64,000 nucleotides of DNA from Verrucomicrobiota bacterium (GTDB lineage Bacteria; Verrucomicrobiota; Verrucomicrobiia; Verrucomicrobiales; DEV007): NCBI GenBank assembly GCA_018970725.1, contig JAGWVU010000012.1, forward strand, positions 48,828 to 112,827, written 5' to 3'. Below, piece by piece: positions 62,559 through 64,000 of the stretch (the first letter of the stretch is position 1; the number at the start of each line of letters is the position of its first letter). The notes under the pieces are model-generated. The model was not told the origin of the DNA and did no database searches. It saw only the letters and a list, made by a program, of their open reading frames with translations. The position numbers and the translations under genes were made by a program.

Positions 62559-64000
62559 ATGAAACCCATCCTCACTTTCCTCGCCGCCCTGCTGCTCGCG
62601 CCGCTGGCCGTATCGCACGCTGCCGTGCCCCCGGTGACCGCTCGCCTTCTGCACCCCTACGTTACCGCTGGCGACCCGAACATCAGCCGTGCGTTTCGCA
62701 TCGCGTGCGGGGATGTGAGCAGCAGCGTCGTGCCGATGGCGGCGGCGACGGCGTTGCCGAATCTGCCGCTAAATGCGAAGGGCTGGGAAGCGGTCTCAAT
62801 GCGGGTGGTCGAGGTCGCAGGAACGCGTGACGTGCTGCCGGCGCAGTTGCTGGCAGCGGGGTTGGATTACGGCATCTCGCCGATTGATGCGGCGATTGAC
62901 TCATGGTGCGGCGAGAGCTTTCTCCAACCGGAGGCGATGAAGGGCGCGCTGCTCACCTCGCTCGTGCTCGACGAAGATGGCACCTTGCGCTGCGGCGGCC
63001 CGTATTATGAAATCCTCACGTGGACCTTTGGCGCATGGGAGCATTACCTTGCCACCGGTGACCGCGCGTTCCTGAAAGTTGCGCTTGCAGCCACGCTCGG
63101 TGGGCTGGTGCATTCGGAGCGCAACGAGTTCGATGCGAAACTGAACCTCTTCCGTGGTCCAGCAATCATCGGGGACGGCATCTCGGCTTATCCCGATGCG
63201 TGGGCGCAGGCCGTGAAGGGCGCTGGGCACGTCATGCGCTGGCCGCAGCTCAATCCGGACAAGAAACTCGCCACCGGCTACGGCATTCCTATCCATGCGC
63301 TCTCCACCCAGTGCATGGCATCCCAAGCCTATCGGCTCGCCGCGCGGATGCAGCGCAAACTCGGCGTGCCCTTGGACGCAGCGTTGGAGGAAAAAGCCGA
63401 GCGGCTGAAACTGGCGATCAACCGGCACTTCTGGCGCGAGGATGCCGGCACCTATCGCTATCTCGTGGACACCTACGGCGGTAGCGACGCGCAGGAAGGC
63501 TTCGGCAACAGCGTCGCGATCCTCTTCGGCATCGCCAGCGCGGAGCAGGCGGCGCGCATCTTCAAGAGCATGCACATCACACCGCAGGGCATCCCTTACA
63601 ACTGGCCGGTGTTCCCGCGCTACGCCTCACCAGACGGCACGACCTTCGGCAATCACAATGGCACCATCTGGCCGCCCGTGAGCGCACTGTGGGCGCAGGC
63701 GGCAGCCTCTTCAGGGCGCACGGAGCTGTTTGCGCTGGAACTGAAAAAGCTCGCCGACCGCGGCTGCCGCGACAGTCATTTCTCCGAGATCTACCATCCC
63801 ATCACCGGCGAAATCTACGGCGGCCTTCAGGAAGGCCGCACGGGCCGTGGCGGCGCATCCATGCGGGCCTTCATCGCCGCGCGCTTGGGTGGCAGCGGCG
63901 AAACCACCGACGAAGCCATTGCCAAACTTTTCCCCGCTGCCGAAGGAAAGAGCGGCATCAGTCTCTGGCAGTCCTGCGCACGCAACCTCTACACCTCCAC
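62559..64000 (+). CDS. MGH1-like (alpha/alpha)6-barrel glycoside hydrolase, 3' end outside window
   Basis: The frame is open from ATG 62559 to the edge (480 codons). Signal peptide MKPILTFLAALLLAPLAVSH. Barrel motifs of the glycogen-debranching/MGH1 type: WCGESFLQPEAMKGALLTS, ISAYPDAWA, RHFWREDAGTYRYLVDTYGG, GIPYNWPVFPRY and NHNGTIWPPVSALWAQAA, and a late GGLQEGRTGRGGASM. It is an exported glycosidase; the exact linkage is not readable. It shares its signal-peptide DNA with the GH28-like gene upstream, and the two may act on the same plant or algal glycan. Confidence 0.85.
   Translation, partial: MKPILTFLAALLLAPLAVSHAAVPPVTARLLHPYVTAGDPNISRAFRIACGDVSSSVVPMAAATALPNLPLNAKGWEAVSMRVVEVAGTRDVLPAQLLAAGLDYGISPIDAAIDSWCGESFLQPEAMKGALLTSLVLDEDGTLRCGGPYYEILTWTFGAWEHYLATGDRAFLKVALAATLGGLVHSERNEFDAKLNLFRGPAIIGDGISAYPDAWAQAVKGAGHVMRWPQLNPDKKLATGYGIPIHALSTQCMASQAYRLAARMQRKLGVPLDAALEEKAERLKLAINRHFWREDAGTYRYLVDTYGGSDAQEGFGNSVAILFGIASAEQAARIFKSMHITPQGIPYNWPVFPRYASPDGTTFGNHNGTIWPPVSALWAQAAASSGRTELFALELKKLADRGCRDSHFSEIYHPITGEIYGGLQEGRTGRGGASMRAFIAARLGGSGETTDEAIAKLFPAAEGKSGISLWQSCARNLYTS

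Noticed and set aside
1..64000. CRISPR array, rRNA operon, integrase/transposase gene, prophage
   Set aside because: No regularly spaced repeats, no rRNA sequence and no recognisable recombinase, transposase or phage structural gene were seen on either strand.

Overview
The window is high-GC chromosomal DNA from a bacterium of the PVC group, most likely a verrucomicrobium. Three things point there. It has several planctomycete-type cytochrome proteins (PSCyt1/PSCyt2/PSD1, i.e. DUF1549/DUF1553). It has their usual partners (DUF1501, DUF1552 and the DUF1592/1588/1585/1587 proteins). It also has Tat-exported or signal-peptide proteins, a sulfatase, SMP-30 and sugar dehydrogenase beta-propellers. 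Shine-Dalgarno sequences are mostly weak or absent, and many genes overlap by ATGA. No species can be assigned without a search.

Layout. 1-888: the 5' part of a PSCyt1/DUF1549 gene on the minus strand. 1003-7169: a phosphodiesterase-like protein that looks catalytically dead, a strong terminator, an anchored PPC-like protein, an Lrp regulator with an aminotransferase, and a secreted beta-helix protein. 7178-13351 (minus): lepA-lepB followed by a cupredoxin-PA14 protein and a sorbosone-dehydrogenase-like propeller. 13467-19622: housekeeping genes gltX (unusually short), aroE, tRNA-Thr(CGT), and metH, whose 3' end runs into the tRNA from the other side and which has a near-perfect 30-bp palindrome upstream. 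19691-23807: a broken Uma2 gene, then a caspase-YARHG / M15 peptidase / amidase operon. 23954-30611: a sugar dehydrogenase-cytochrome fusion, a glycosyltransferase, and a phospholipid operon (CDP-alcohol phosphatidyltransferase, CdsA, PlsC). 30658-35213 (minus): fxsA, esterase, SMP-30, sulfatase and a VC0807-type membrane protein. 35339-37191: a membrane protein and a glycosyltransferase.

37218-60352 is the most interesting part. A GlcDEF-type 2-hydroxyacid oxidase operon, an IclR regulator, a PSCyt1/PSD1-DUF1501-DUF1592-DUF1552-sugar dehydrogenase set, then an SDR, a FadR/GntR regulator and a second PSCyt1/PSD1-DUF1501 set lie on one strand. The same 18-bp operator (one mismatch) stands immediately before glcD and before the SDR-gntR pair. 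This ties hydroxyacid oxidation to an SDR that resembles 2-keto-3-deoxy-L-fuconate/rhamnonate dehydrogenases. The working model is a regulon for deoxysugar breakdown to pyruvate plus lactate, with lactate oxidised by GlcDEF and with outward-facing cytochrome/Tat proteins co-expressed.

The 54.6-62.6 kb stretch is scarred by mobile sequence: heptad repeats, a three-hairpin REP-like insert read in frame inside a PSD1 protein, a GxxExxY gene bracketed by inverted repeats, a copy of that repeat forming a signal peptide, a re-used signal-peptide cassette, and an AT-richer gene-poor patch. The window ends with a GH28-like beta-helix protein and the 5' part of an alpha/alpha-barrel glycosidase.
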